NCBI RefSeq assembly: GCF_000467125.1
Contig: NZ_BATJ01000002.1
Location: 62,001-126,000 of the forward strand
From: Vibrio proteolyticus NBRC 13287
GTDB taxonomy: Bacteria; Pseudomonadota; Gammaproteobacteria; Enterobacterales; Vibrionaceae
Length of the DNA stretch: 64,000 nt
Direction of reading: 5' to 3'
Part shown: positions 38,659 to 48,069 of the stretch, in pieces
Numbering within the stretch: the stretch's first letter is position 1
Layout of the letters: each line of letters begins with the position of its first letter
The notes under the pieces: model-generated
Seen by the model: the letters and a program-made list of their open reading frames with translations, nothing else
Databases searched by the model: none
What the model was told of the DNA's origin: nothing
Program-made: the position numbers and the translations under genes

Positions 38659-40128
38659 ATGACCGAACACAACGCGAAATTTGTTCAGGGCTCGACCATG
38701 AGGCACATTTTAGTGATGTCAGGCGCCGGCTCCGTTGGATTGATGGCGTTGTTTGTGGTCGATCTGCTCGATATGTTGTTCATCAGTATGCTCGGCCAGG
38801 TGGAACTCGCCGCGGCGGTTGGCTTTGCCGGCACGCTGGTGTTTTTCTCGACGTCGATTTCTATCGGCGCCTCGATTGCGATGGGGGCGTTGGTATCAAA
38901 GGCCATCGGGGCTCATCAGCAGCAACACGCCCGTCAGCTAAGTGTGTCGGTGTTAATGACTACGTTTGTGATCAGCAGTGTGGTGGCAGCGCTCATGTTG
39001 TGGTTTATGCCTCAGTTGCTGGCGGCGATTGGTGCCAAAGGATACGCCGCCGAGCGGGCTCAGGCTTACTTGACCATCCTGTTGCCCAGTGGGCCGGTTG
39101 TCGCGGTAGCCATGGCGGCAGGGGCGGGGCTGCGCGCTGCCGGAGATGCTAAGCGGTCCATGCTGGCGACGTTGTCGGGAGGCATTGCCAATGCGGTGTT
39201 GGATCCATTGTTTATCTTCGGTTTTGGCTGGAATGTGGAAGGCGCTGCGTTAGCGTCGGTATTCGCCCGATTTACGGTGCTGTATTTTTCTCTTGCGCCT
39301 TTGATTAGAGTCCATCAATTGGTAGCGGTGCCGTCGCTGAACACTTGGCGCAACCACATCCGAGTAATACTGATGATCGCGGTGCCCGCCATTATCACCA
39401 ATATTGCCACACCGATAGGTAATGCGATCGTTACGTCTTCCATTGCGCATTTTGGCGAGGACTATGTGGCGGGTTTTGCGGTTATCGGGCGGTTGACGCC
39501 AGTGTGTTTTGCGGTGATTTTTGCCTTGTCGGGCGCCGTCGGGCCAATCGTCGGTCAAAATTTCGGCGCCCATCGATTCGATCGGGTCAGAGAAACGCTC
39601 AGTAATGCTTTGCTGGTAACCACCCTCTACACCTTGTTTATATGTGTCGTCCTCTATTTTTGTCAGGGGCTGATTATTCGTGGTTTCTCCTTGTCTGGTG
39701 ACGCCGCAGTGCTAGTGGCGGCCTTTTGCACGTATGTGGCGATCAGCTTTATTTTCAATGGCACCTTATTCGTCGCTAACACCTCATTTAACAATCTAGG
39801 CAAGCCGCTGTTTTCAACCGCGCTCAATTTAGGCAAGGCGACACTCGGAACCTTGCCGTTTGTCTACCTCGGTGCCGATTGGTTCGGGGCACTCGGCGTG
39901 GTGTATGGGCAGGCGGTCGGGACGGTGGTGTTTGGCCTGATCGCGTTGGTGGTGTTGCGCTGGCACATCAATGAACTGATGTCGTCACAGCAGCCCGCGG
40001 TGGTGCAAGTAGATCCGTCGGTCACCTGTGTGAACACCCAACCGTTTTGTACTCACGATGCGGTTCTGATCGACGAAGCCGGGGCCGACAGTGAAGTGCT
40101 GATCTCACCGGCCGAAAATAAATCCTGA
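38659..40128 (+). CDS. MATE-family multidrug/Na+ efflux transporter
   Basis: A 489-aa protein with 12 predicted transmembrane helices in two similar halves. Conserved MATE features include GSVGLMALFVVDLLDMLFI in helix 1 and GAVGPIVGQNFGA in the loop after helix 7. Vibrio MATE pumps commonly use the sodium gradient to expel cationic drugs. The last 40 residues form an acidic hydrophilic tail with two cysteines (VTCVNTQPFC), longer than in most relatives. I start at the ATG at 38659 because the open frame before it lies within the terminator region of the CBS gene. The substrate cannot be told from sequence. Confidence 0.85.
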   Translation: MTEHNAKFVQGSTMRHILVMSGAGSVGLMALFVVDLLDMLFISMLGQVELAAAVGFAGTLVFFSTSISIGASIAMGALVSKAIGAHQQQHARQLSVSVLMTTFVISSVVAALMLWFMPQLLAAIGAKGYAAERAQAYLTILLPSGPVVAVAMAAGAGLRAAGDAKRSMLATLSGGIANAVLDPLFIFGFGWNVEGAALASVFARFTVLYFSLAPLIRVHQLVAVPSLNTWRNHIRVILMIAVPAIITNIATPIGNAIVTSSIAHFGEDYVAGFAVIGRLTPVCFAVIFALSGAVGPIVGQNFGAHRFDRVRETLSNALLVTTLYTLFICVVLYFCQGLIIRGFSLSGDAAVLVAAFCTYVAISFIFNGTLFVANTSFNNLGKPLFSTALNLGKATLGTLPFVYLGADWFGALGVVYGQAVGTVVFGLIALVVLRWHINELMSSQQPAVVQVDPSVTCVNTQPFCTHDAVLIDEAGADSEVLISPAENKS

Positions 40129-40134
40129 AAAGCG

Positions 40135-40166
40135 TTGACCTTGGAGTAGAGTCCAAGGTTTATGCT
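40135..40166 (+). promoter_or_regulatory. ZntR-type promoter of zntA
   Basis: TTGACC (40135-40140) and TATGCT (40161-40166) are separated by 20 bases, the long spacer typical of MerR-family control. The dyad ACCTTGGA-N6-TCCAAGGT (40138-40159) fills the spacer. E. coli PzntA has the same 20-base spacer and a similar operator. Confidence 0.88.
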
Positions 40167-40218
40167 GTGACTGTAATGAGAAAAGTTCTCTTTTTTAGTT
40201 GGAAACAGGAGTTCGATT

Positions 40219-42516
40219 ATGTGCAGCAAACACGATGCATGTCGTTCAAATAAAATCGCAATTAACCATTCTCAGGCTGGTTCATGCTCTAGCCCTAAAA
40301 TTTCATCTGTCCACATGGCAGAGGCATCAGATTCCGGCGCCGAATGCTGCAGCAGTCACAGTTGTGCATCGGGAAGCGATCCCGGTGACGAAGACAGCGA
40401 CGCCGCTAGGGTAGCCAAATACACACAAAGCTGGCAGGTCGCAGGTATGGATTGCCCATCCTGCGCACGTAAAATTGAAACGGCCGTCAGTCGACTCGAT
40501 GGCATTATTCAGGCGAAAGTGCTGTTTGCCACCGAAAAGCTGGTCGTTAAGTTTGACGACCAACGCCTGGCTCAGGCGGTCGAAGCCGCTGTTGTCGATA
40601 CGGGGTTTACTCTCGTTTCCAACGCCTCTACGGCAACATCAGCAGACAATACAGGCTGGCGACATGTGGTTCGCCAGAACGGTCAGATCATTGCGATCGC
40701 TACCGCGATGGCCGTCGGTGCACTGCTAAAACCGGTGGTCCCTCAAGTCAGTGAGTGGCTGTTTATCCTGACCTGCCTGATTGGTTTGGCGCCGATCATG
40801 AAAAAAGCACTCGCTTTGGCCAAATCCGGTACGCCGTTTGCGATTGAGACACTGATGAGTGTGGCTGCAATTGGGGCGTTGTATCTGGGCGAAACCGTTG
40901 AAGCGGCGATGGTGTTGTTGCTGTTTTTGATTGGTGAGCGATTGGAAGCATTTGCCGCCTCGCGTGCGCGCAGCGGCGTGCAGGCATTGATGGCGCTGGT
41001 GCCAGAGAATGCGACCAGAATCGATGATGGCCGCCGGGTACAGGTGTTGGCGGCCGAACTTAAACCAGGAGACATCATTGAAGTCGCGCCCGGAGCGCGA
41101 ATGCCAGCAGATGGTCAGTTGCAGGAATCCTCAGCCAGTTTTGATGAGAGTGCGCTGACGGGTGAGTCGATTCCGGTTGAACGTTTCCTGGGTGACGCCG
41201 TGATGGCGGGCGCAGTGGTGGTGGACAAAGTGGTGCGCTTTCACGTGACCTCACGTCAGGGCGAAAATGCCATTGACCGGATTTTGCATCTGATTGAAGA
41301 GGCGGAATCTCGTAAAGCCCCTTTGGAGCGTTTTCTGGATAAGTTCAGTCGCTGGTACACACCGCTAATGATGCTGGTGTCGCTACTGGTGATCATCGTA
41401 CCGCCGCTGATGTTTGCTCAACCATGGGAAACCTGGGTTTACCGCGGATTAGCTTTATTGCTGATTGCTTGCCCTTGTGCACTGGTGATCTCAACGCCAG
41501 CCGCCATCACTTCCGGGCTGGCCGCTGCTGCGCGGCGTGGGGCTCTGATTAAAGGCGGTGCTGCGCTAGAGCAGTTGGGTCATATCGACACCATTGCTTT
41601 TGATAAAACCGGTACACTGACCAAAGGCAAGCCGGAAGTCACCGACATTGAACCGGTAGAGCAGGTCTCTCTCGCGCAGCTGATGCGAGTGGCCGGAGCG
41701 ATTGAAGTTGGCTCCAGTCATCCACTGGCGGTTTCTGTGGTCAACAAAGCGCAGCAGATGGGGCTGACGCTTCCGGAAGCCGAGGAGAAACAGGCGTTGG
41801 TAGGCAGTGGGGTACAGGGCCGGGTTGAAGGTGAGCTCTATCAAATTCTTGCGCCGAGCAAAGTATCTGTGCCTGTGAGTGCGACGTTGCAGACTCGCAT
41901 TGAACAATTAGAAGGTGCGGGAAAAACGGTCGTGGTGGTACTGAAGGGTCAGTCTGAAGCGCTGGGTCTGATTGCCTGGCAGGACACGCTGCGCGAAGAT
42001 GCGGCGCAGGCGATAACGGCACTCAAAGCTTTGGGTATCCATTCGGTGATGCTGACCGGAGACAATCCACGCAGCGCCGCTGCCATCAGCAGCCAGATTG
42101 GTATCGATTATCAGGCCGGCTTGTTACCACAGGACAAAGTGCACTACGTAGAAGCGTTATCGCAAAAGGCGAAGGTCGCCATGGTGGGGGATGGCATCAA
42201 CGATGCGCCTGCAATGAAAGCGGCCAGTATCGGGATTGCCATGGGCGGCGGTACGGATGTTGCGCTGGAGACGGCAGACTCGGCTATCACCCATAACCGA
42301 CTGGTGGAGCTGCCTGGTATGATTGAACTGTCCCGCGCAACTCTCAGCAATATCCGACAGAACATCACTCTGGCTTTGGGGCTGAAAGGGATATTTCTGG
42401 TGACCAGTTTACTCGGCATTACCGGCTTGTGGGTCGCTGTCTTGGCAGACAGTGGGGCCACCGCTCTGGTGACGCTGAACGCTCTGCGCTTACTGAAATT
42501 TAACCCTCGTCAGTAA
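40219..42516 (+). CDS. zntA: Zn(II)/Cd(II)/Pb(II)-exporting P1B-type ATPase
   Basis: Inner-membrane heavy-metal exporter of 765 aa. An unusual N-terminal stretch (1-60) is rich in cysteine and histidine (ECCSSHSC). It is followed by a heavy-metal-associated domain with GMDCPSC (C79, C82), transmembrane helices with the CPC metal site (C418-P-C420), the phosphorylated aspartate D462 in DKTGT, and the GDGINDAP hinge. The ATG at 40219 follows CAGGAG. It sits behind a ZntR-like promoter, so zinc or cadmium induction is expected. The regulator zntR is not in the window. Confidence 0.95.
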   Translation: MCSKHDACRSNKIAINHSQAGSCSSPKISSVHMAEASDSGAECCSSHSCASGSDPGDEDSDAARVAKYTQSWQVAGMDCPSCARKIETAVSRLDGIIQAKVLFATEKLVVKFDDQRLAQAVEAAVVDTGFTLVSNASTATSADNTGWRHVVRQNGQIIAIATAMAVGALLKPVVPQVSEWLFILTCLIGLAPIMKKALALAKSGTPFAIETLMSVAAIGALYLGETVEAAMVLLLFLIGERLEAFAASRARSGVQALMALVPENATRIDDGRRVQVLAAELKPGDIIEVAPGARMPADGQLQESSASFDESALTGESIPVERFLGDAVMAGAVVVDKVVRFHVTSRQGENAIDRILHLIEEAESRKAPLERFLDKFSRWYTPLMMLVSLLVIIVPPLMFAQPWETWVYRGLALLLIACPCALVISTPAAITSGLAAAARRGALIKGGAALEQLGHIDTIAFDKTGTLTKGKPEVTDIEPVEQVSLAQLMRVAGAIEVGSSHPLAVSVVNKAQQMGLTLPEAEEKQALVGSGVQGRVEGELYQILAPSKVSVPVSATLQTRIEQLEGAGKTVVVVLKGQSEALGLIAWQDTLREDAAQAITALKALGIHSVMLTGDNPRSAAAISSQIGIDYQAGLLPQDKVHYVEALSQKAKVAMVGDGINDAPAMKAASIGIAMGGGTDVALETADSAITHNRLVELPGMIELSRATLSNIRQNITLALGLKGIFLVTSLLGITGLWVAVLADSGATALVTLNALRLLKFNPRQ

Positions 42517-42660
42517 ACGTCCACGCGAACTGTCATAAATAGTCGCTACACTGGTTGAGTAGCGGCTATCACTTTTATGCAATCAATTGTCTTTGAGTTG
42601 GGATTAAGTGTGATCATGTCGATCATTTAATGAAATGCTAATTATGTTTACGCGCATCAT

Positions 42661-42676
42661 TGTGAGTCTAATCACT
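42661..42676 (+). promoter_or_regulatory. CRP site upstream of udp
   Basis: TGTGA-GTCTAA-TCACT matches the cAMP-CRP consensus TGTGA-N6-TCACA with one mismatch, 84 bases before udp. A poorer TGTGA half-site is at 42609. E. coli udp is CRP/CytR controlled. CytR sites were not recognised. Confidence 0.7.
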
Positions 42677-42759
42677 CTTTGTCGGGCGTTTGTTGGTTAG
42701 AGTAGGCAAGTACCCAATGAATCAATACGAGCTGAACAAGCCACTATAAGGAGTCTCTT

Positions 42760-43518
42760 ATGTCTCAAGCAGTTTTCCATCTGGGCGTTACTGAAGCGGA
42801 TCTTAATGGTGCCACACTGGCGATCATTCCGGGCGATCCGGCACGTGTACAGAAGATCGCAGAGCTGATGGATAACCCGGAATTTCTGGCAAGTCAACGT
42901 GAGTACACGGTGTACCGCGCTGAGCTGGACGGTAAACCGGTTGTGGTTTGTTCAACTGGTATCGGCGGTCCTTCTACGTCGATTGCGGTTGAAGAGCTTG
43001 CACAATTGGGCGTGCGTACTTTCCTGAGAGTGGGTACGACGGGCGCTATCCAACCACACGTCAATGTGGGTGACATGATCGTCACAACCGGTTCTGTGCG
43101 TCTTGATGGTGCGAGTCTGCACTTTGCTCCAATGGAATTTCCTGCGGTTGCCGACTTTGATGTGGCGACCGCAATGAAAGCGGCTGCGATTGATGCTGGC
43201 GCAACTGTCCACACCGGTGTGACCGCATCGAGCGATACTTTTTATCCAGGCCAAGAGCGCTACGATACCTTCACAGGCCGCGTTGTGAAGCGCTTCCAGG
43301 GTTCGATGAAAGAGTGGCAGGACATGGGCGTACTGAACTTCGAAATGGAGTCAGCGACGTTACTGACCATGTGTGCCAGCTCGGGTCTGAAAGCGGGTTG
43401 TGTTGCCGGTGTGATCATCAACCGCACGCAAAAAGAAATCCCGGATCACTCTACGCTGAAAGAAACCGAAGCACGCTCTATCAAAGTTGTGGTAGAAGCT
43501 GCGCGTAAGATGCTGTAA
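42760..43518 (+). CDS. udp: Uridine phosphorylase
   Basis: Cleaves uridine to uracil and ribose-1-phosphate in pyrimidine salvage. It is a 252-aa NP-I family enzyme. [14 protein letters not shown] provides the phosphate site and [12 protein letters not shown] the ribose/base site, with RVGTTGAIQ between them. AAGGAG precedes the ATG. It is monocistronic, with a CRP site upstream and a terminator downstream. Confidence 0.97.
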   Translation: MSQAVFHLGVTEADLNGATLAIIPGDPARVQKIAELMDNPEFLASQREYTVYRAELDGKPVVVCSTGIGGPSTSIAVEELAQLGVRTFLRVGTTGAIQPHVNVGDMIVTTGSVRLDGASLHFAPMEFPAVADFDVATAMKAAAIDAGATVHTGVTASSDTFYPGQERYDTFTGRVVKRFQGSMKEWQDMGVLNFEMESATLLTMCASSGLKAGCVAGVIINRTQKEIPDHSTLKETEARSIKVVVEAARKML

Positions 43519-43541
43519 TTTTTAGCTTCATTGTGAGTGAT

Positions 43542-43568
43542 AAAGCCGCCGGTTCGGGCGGCTTTTTT
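43542..43568. terminator. Terminator of udp (possibly bidirectional)
   Basis: AAAGCCGCC, five-base loop, GGGCGGCTTTTTT. It lies four bases from the stop of the convergent gene and may serve both. Confidence 0.88.
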
Positions 43569-43571
43569 GTG

Positions 43572-44381
43572 TCAGGCGGCAATCGCCACTTTGGGTAACG
43601 GCAGGTACAATGTTTCCGTCAGCTCAGACAGCATCTGATCATAAACGTTGGCGATGCTCAGCGAAACATCACTGGTCATGGCGTACAGTTGTTCGACACT
43701 GATGTCATACGCCGGATTGTCGGTCAGTTCCCCCAGCATATGCATCGCTTTAGAGCAGCCTGGTGAGGCAATCGACAGTGGGCTGATCAGCGCCAGTTGG
43801 TTGAGCTTACGGCGCATTTTGTCGCAGTAATATTTGACTCTCAGGGCGCCATCTTCCCTGTGCATATCCTGAATCGAAATGCGCAGCTGAGTCAGCACTT
43901 CCATGGAGTCGACTACTTGCTGCCAGTTGAGGTGATATTCGTCACTGAGGTCGTCTCGACCAGACTCTGCCAGCCAGGCCATGGCAATTTCATCCATCAG
44001 AAACAAACAGTGCCGAATGGTTTTACCGTGGATCATTTGATTACGGGCAACACTGCGGTCTGACCACTCCTTGTCTAACGCTTTGAGCTTGAGCTGTAAA
44101 ATCCGGTACATGGGTTTATTTTCGAACTGGGCGGTGGCGATCAGATGGTTGCTGGTCTCCATTAATGCGTCCTGCAGATGGCTGAGCTCGGATTTCGGAT
44201 TGTGCTCTGACGTCAGGCCCAGATGCGTGGCACTGCGGTGCTGACGGCACTGATGCAGCAGTTGTCGCAGGTCGACCAGCAATTCGTATTTGCGCTGCAG
44301 CGAATTTTGTCGTTGCTTGGACAGGTAAAGTAAAACTGCCAGTATGCCGATGGATATCAGCATCGAAATCAAAACAAACAT
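43572..44381 (-). CDS. Uncharacterised membrane-anchored protein
   Basis: A 269-aa protein with one N-terminal transmembrane helix (2-20, FVLISMLISIGILAVLLYL) and then an entirely helical soluble part with no recognised enzyme motif. The start of the soluble part (LLHQCRQHRSATHLGL, 41-56) faintly resembles the first helix of nitrate/nitrite-sensing (NIT) domains. No kinase, cyclase or methyl-accepting domain follows. The ATG at 44381 is chosen because GGAG lies six bases upstream; a TTG two codons earlier is less likely. It is alone, convergent with udp. Function unknown. Confidence 0.75.
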   Translation of the reverse strand: MFVLISMLISIGILAVLLYLSKQRQNSLQRKYELLVDLRQLLHQCRQHRSATHLGLTSEHNPKSELSHLQDALMETSNHLIATAQFENKPMYRILQLKLKALDKEWSDRSVARNQMIHGKTIRHCLFLMDEIAMAWLAESGRDDLSDEYHLNWQQVVDSMEVLTQLRISIQDMHREDGALRVKYYCDKMRRKLNQLALISPLSIASPGCSKAMHMLGELTDNPAYDISVEQLYAMTSDVSLSIANVYDQMLSELTETLYLPLPKVAIAA

Positions 44382-44535
44382 AACCAACTCCTTGTTAATG
44401 CCTTTCTACCTCAAAAGGGGTAGCAGACTTAATGCCAAGAAATTAGTTATTTAAAAACAATGAGTTATCTAGTTTTAATCCAAGATGTTGCGCTGTTTTG
44501 GTGCAAGCTGACCTAAAAGTGTGAACCTGGTCAAT

Positions 44536-44566
44536 AAAAAAGCGCCTGATGTTTCCATCAGGCGCT
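44536..44566 (-). terminator. Terminator of metG
   Basis: AGCGCCTGATG, TTTC, CATCAGGCGCT: a perfect 11-bp stem, followed on the minus strand by TTTTT. It lies 25 bases past metG. Confidence 0.92.
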
Positions 44567-44590
44567 GGGAGTTACAAGGCAGGCAGTGGG

Positions 44591-46651
44591 TTACATCACA
44601 CGCATACCAGGCTGAGCGCCTTCGTGTGGCTCCAGGATCCACAGCTCGCTGCCACCAGGGCCTGCCGCCAGGATCATGCCTTCTGACATACCAAACTTCA
44701 TCTTACGAGGTTTCAGGTTGGCAACCATAACGGTCAGTTTGCCTTCCAGATCTTCCGGTTTGTACGCAGATTTAATGCCAGAGAATACCTGCCGGGTTTC
44801 GCCGCCAATATCCAGTTGGAACTTAAGCAGTTTGTTGGCTTTTGGCACTTCTTCGCACGAGATGATACGTGCAATACGCATATCTACCGCGGCAAAAGCG
44901 TCAAACTCAATCTCTTCAGCGATAGGATCTTTGTCTAACTCAGTCTGACTCGCTTTGTTCTTTTCCGCTTCTGCTTTTTCTTTCGCCGCTATTTCTGCTG
45001 CCGCGTCTTGCTTTGATGCTTCGATCATCGCTTCGATGTTCTTAGGGTCAATACGGTTAAACAGGGCTTTGAACTTAGTGATTTCGTGACCTGTCAGTGG
45101 TTGAGCAATGCCATCCCACGTCAGTTCCTGATTCAGGAATGCTTCCGTGCGCGCTGCAAGAGCAGGCATCACGGGTTTCAGGTATGTCATCAAAACGCGG
45201 AACAGGTTGATACCAACCGAGCAAATATCTTGCAGCTCTTGATCTTTGCCTTCTTCTTTAGCAACCACCCAAGGTGCTTTTTCATCAACGTACTGATTAG
45301 CTTTGTCCGCCAGTGCGGTGATTTCACGGATAGCTCGGCCAAATTCGCGAGTATCAAACAGCTCTGCAATACGATCCGCCGCTGCAACGAACTCGTTGTA
45401 CAGTTCAGGCTCAGCAAAGTGCTCGGACAGTTTGCCGTCAAAACGTTTAGCAATGAAGCCGGCGTTGCGTGAAGCCAGGTTGACGATCTTGTTAACAACG
45501 TCCGCGTTGACGCGTTGGGTGAAGTCTTCCAGGTTCAGGTCAAGGTCGTCGATACGGCTGTTGAGTTTTGCCGCGTAGTAGTAACGCAGGCACTCTGGGT
45601 CCAGGTGTTCAAGGTACGTGCTCGCTTTCACGAACGTACCCTTAGACTTAGACATTTTTGCGCCGTTTACTGTGACGTAACCGTGGACGAATACGTTATT
45701 CGGTTTGCGGAAGCCAGAGCCTTCCAGCATGGCAGGCCAGAATAGGCTGTGGAAGTAAACAATGTCTTTACCGATGAAGTGGTAAAGCTCCGCTGAGCTG
45801 TCTTTGTTCCAGTACTCGTCAAAATTCAGATCATCCCGTTTGTCACACAGATTTTTGAACGAGCCCATGTAGCCGATCGGTGCGTCTAGCCACACGTAGA
45901 AGAATTTGTTTTTTTCACCTGGGATCTCGAAGCCAAAATATGGCGCATCACGTGAGATGTCCCATTGTTGCAGGCCTGATTCGAACCATTCTTGCATCTT
46001 GTTCGCGGTTTCAGCTTGTAGAGAGCCAGAACGTGTCCACTCTTTAAGCATGCTTTCAAACTGAGGCAGATCGAAGAAGAAGTGTTCAGAATCTTTCATG
46101 ACCGGCGTCGCACCAGACACGGCCGATTTCGGATTGATCAGCTCGGTCGGGCTATAAGTTTCACCACAATTGTCGCAGTTGTCGCCGTACTGATCTTCCG
46201 ATTTACACTTCGGACAGGTGCCTTTTACAAAACGGTCTGGCAGGAACATCTCTTTCTCAGGATCAAACAACTGAGAAATAGTGCGGCTGGAGATAAAGCC
46301 GTTTTTCTTGAGTTCTAAGTAGATGTGAGACGCCAGCTCGCGGTTTTCTTCCGAGTGTGTGCTGTGGTAGTTGTCAAAGCTGATATCAAAGCCAGCAAAG
46401 TCTTTCTGGTGCTCTTCGCTGACGGCGGCAATCATCTCCTCAGGTGTAATACCCATCTGTTGAGCTTTAAGCATGATTGGCGTGCCGTGAGCGTCGTCCG
46501 CACAGATGAAGTTTACAATGTTGCCACGCAGGCGTTGGTAACGAACCCAAATGTCCGCCTGGATATGCTCAAGCATGTGACCAAGGTGGATCGAACCGTT
46601 AGCGTACGGAAGGGCACAAGTTACCAAAAGTTTTCTTGGATCGTTTGCCAT
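44591..46651 (-). CDS. metG: Methionyl-tRNA synthetase
   Basis: Charges initiator and elongator tRNA-Met. The ATP site appears as [11 protein letters not shown] near residue 18 and [10 protein letters not shown] further on. The zinc-binding knuckles are [19 protein letters not shown]-terminal EMAP-type tRNA-binding domain (about 580-686, [14 protein letters not shown]) gives the dimeric long form. It is 686 aa. It is divergent from apbC, the E. coli arrangement. Confidence 0.98.
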   Translation of the reverse strand: MANDPRKLLVTCALPYANGSIHLGHMLEHIQADIWVRYQRLRGNIVNFICADDAHGTPIMLKAQQMGITPEEMIAAVSEEHQKDFAGFDISFDNYHSTHSEENRELASHIYLELKKNGFISSRTISQLFDPEKEMFLPDRFVKGTCPKCKSEDQYGDNCDNCGETYSPTELINPKSAVSGATPVMKDSEHFFFDLPQFESMLKEWTRSGSLQAETANKMQEWFESGLQQWDISRDAPYFGFEIPGEKNKFFYVWLDAPIGYMGSFKNLCDKRDDLNFDEYWNKDSSAELYHFIGKDIVYFHSLFWPAMLEGSGFRKPNNVFVHGYVTVNGAKMSKSKGTFVKASTYLEHLDPECLRYYYAAKLNSRIDDLDLNLEDFTQRVNADVVNKIVNLASRNAGFIAKRFDGKLSEHFAEPELYNEFVAAADRIAELFDTREFGRAIREITALADKANQYVDEKAPWVVAKEEGKDQELQDICSVGINLFRVLMTYLKPVMPALAARTEAFLNQELTWDGIAQPLTGHEITKFKALFNRIDPKNIEAMIEASKQDAAAEIAAKEKAEAEKNKASQTELDKDPIAEEIEFDAFAAVDMRIARIISCEEVPKANKLLKFQLDIGGETRQVFSGIKSAYKPEDLEGKLTVMVANLKPRKMKFGMSEGMILAAGPGGSELWILEPHEGAQPGMRVM

Positions 46652-46704
46652 ACTTAATATTCGCTTTTCTCGATAGGTATTAAAAAATAGAGAGTAATAC
46701 TACC

Positions 46705-46713
46705 TTATCCACA
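46705..46713 (+). promoter_or_regulatory. Perfect DnaA box between metG and apbC
   Basis: TTATCCACA, 54 bases upstream of the metG start and 99 upstream of apbC. A single nine-base match, so it could be chance. Confidence 0.4.
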
Positions 46714-46723
46714 CTTTGACTCC

Positions 46724-46756
46724 AAGGCATCAACGCGCTCTATGCCTTAGTTTTTT
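46724..46756 (+). terminator. Hairpin with T tract in the apbC leader
   Basis: AAGGCAT pairs with ATGCCTT across an 11-base loop and is followed by AGTTTTTT. It stands before apbC rather than after a plus-strand gene. If the promoter is upstream (TTGACT at 46716) it would act as an attenuator. Confidence 0.4.
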
Positions 46757-46811
46757 CAGGGTTCAGTCTGCGCTGAACGAGTGATAGCATTGAGGGCATC
46801 AAGGAGGGCCT

Positions 46812-47888
46812 ATGCGTCAATTTTCATCCAAACAAGATTTGTGTCACTGGCTGAACCAATTTCAGCATTCATCGCTTGTGGACAACTGGGCCGAAGTGCC
46901 CGGCTTGGTCACAGTAGAGCCGGATGGTACGTTTGTCATCGCGTTGCCATTTGCCGCCAACGATTTGGTGAGTGAGCTGCAACACTGGATTCGATCCCAG
47001 CAGGACAGTGCTGAGGTCGCTCCGTTTGCTTTCCGGGTGGAAGTGCAGGTGAAAGCGCTAAAAACGCATGTGCCACATGCCGTCAACGGGGTCAAAAACG
47101 TCATCGCGGTGACCTCCGCCAAAGGCGGTGTCGGAAAATCAACCACGGCCGTCAATCTCGCGCTGGCCATGGCGCGCTCCGGGGCCAAGGTGGGGCTGCT
47201 GGATGCTGATATTTACGGCCCATCCGTGCCGATGATGCTCGGTCAGATGACGGCTGCGCCTAAAGTACGCGACAACAAATGGATGCAGCCCGTCGAGGCG
47301 CACGGTATTTACACTCACTCGATCGGTTATCTGGTCTCTAGCGATGATGCCGCCATCTGGCGTGGCCCCATGGCGTCCAAAGCGTTGGCGCAGCTGCTGA
47401 ATGAAACGGAATGGCCGGAGTTGGATTATCTGGTGATCGACATGCCGCCGGGCACTGGTGATATACAATTGACTTTATCACAGCAGATTCCGGTTACGGG
47501 GGCGTTAATCGTGACGACGCCTCAAGATCTCGCTTTGGCGGATGCACGCAAAGGGGCGGCTATGTTTGCCAAAGTGGATGTGCCGGTGATCGGGCTGGTG
47601 GAAAACATGAGTTACCACATTTGCAGCCACTGTGGCGAAAAAGAACATCTCTTTGGTGTAGGTGGCGCGCAGAAGATGGCGGCAGAATATGATCTGGCCA
47701 TGCTGGCACAGATCCCATTGCATATTCGGCTGCGTGAAGATGTGGATTCTGGCTGTCCGACGGTGGCCGCAGAGCCGGAAAGCGAGCATGCCCAGCCCTA
47801 TTTCTCTCTGGCGGAAAGCGTAGGCAGTCGGCTGTTCTGGCAAGGGGAAACCAAACCGGACGCAATCAGTTTCACATTGGTGGAGTGA
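46812..47888 (+). CDS. apbC: Iron-sulfur cluster carrier protein ApbC (Mrp)
   Basis: P-loop ATPase that carries and transfers [4Fe-4S] clusters. An N-terminal MIP18-like region (about 1-85) precedes the deviant Walker A KGGVGKSTT (102-110) and VIDMPPGTGD. Cluster-binding cysteines lie in ICSHCGEKEHLFG. It is 358 aa. AAGGAGG precedes the ATG at 46812. Confidence 0.96.
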   Translation: MRQFSSKQDLCHWLNQFQHSSLVDNWAEVPGLVTVEPDGTFVIALPFAANDLVSELQHWIRSQQDSAEVAPFAFRVEVQVKALKTHVPHAVNGVKNVIAVTSAKGGVGKSTTAVNLALAMARSGAKVGLLDADIYGPSVPMMLGQMTAAPKVRDNKWMQPVEAHGIYTHSIGYLVSSDDAAIWRGPMASKALAQLLNETEWPELDYLVIDMPPGTGDIQLTLSQQIPVTGALIVTTPQDLALADARKGAAMFAKVDVPVIGLVENMSYHICSHCGEKEHLFGVGGAQKMAAEYDLAMLAQIPLHIRLREDVDSGCPTVAAEPESEHAQPYFSLAESVGSRLFWQGETKPDAISFTLVE

Positions 47889-47993
47889 GGTTTAGGGCAA
47901 AATGAAAAGGGCGTACGAGATCACATATTCAATGTAATCGTTTGTATGGCACTTTGTTATTCAATTTGGCCAAAAGCGGCGATTTAAATGGTT

Positions 47994-48019
47994 TTGCGAC
48001 TAGTATCCACTAGTCGCAA
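47994..48019. promoter_or_regulatory. Perfect 11-bp inverted repeat at the udk promoter
   Basis: TTGCGACTAGT, ATCC, ACTAGTCGCAA. There is no T run on either side, so it is not a terminator. TATAAT, a consensus -10 box, begins four bases later (48024-48029), and udk starts 40 bases beyond. The repeat would cover the -35 area, suggesting a repressor operator. I recognise no regulator for this sequence. Confidence 0.6.
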
Positions 48020-48069
48020 CCCCTATAATCAGGCGGTTTATCTAATCACATCATCATCGGGTGCAACTA

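Noticed and set aside
40178..40196. GAGAA-AAG-TTCTC followed by TTTTTT in the zntA leader
   Set aside because: The stem is only five base pairs with few GC pairs; too weak to call an attenuator.
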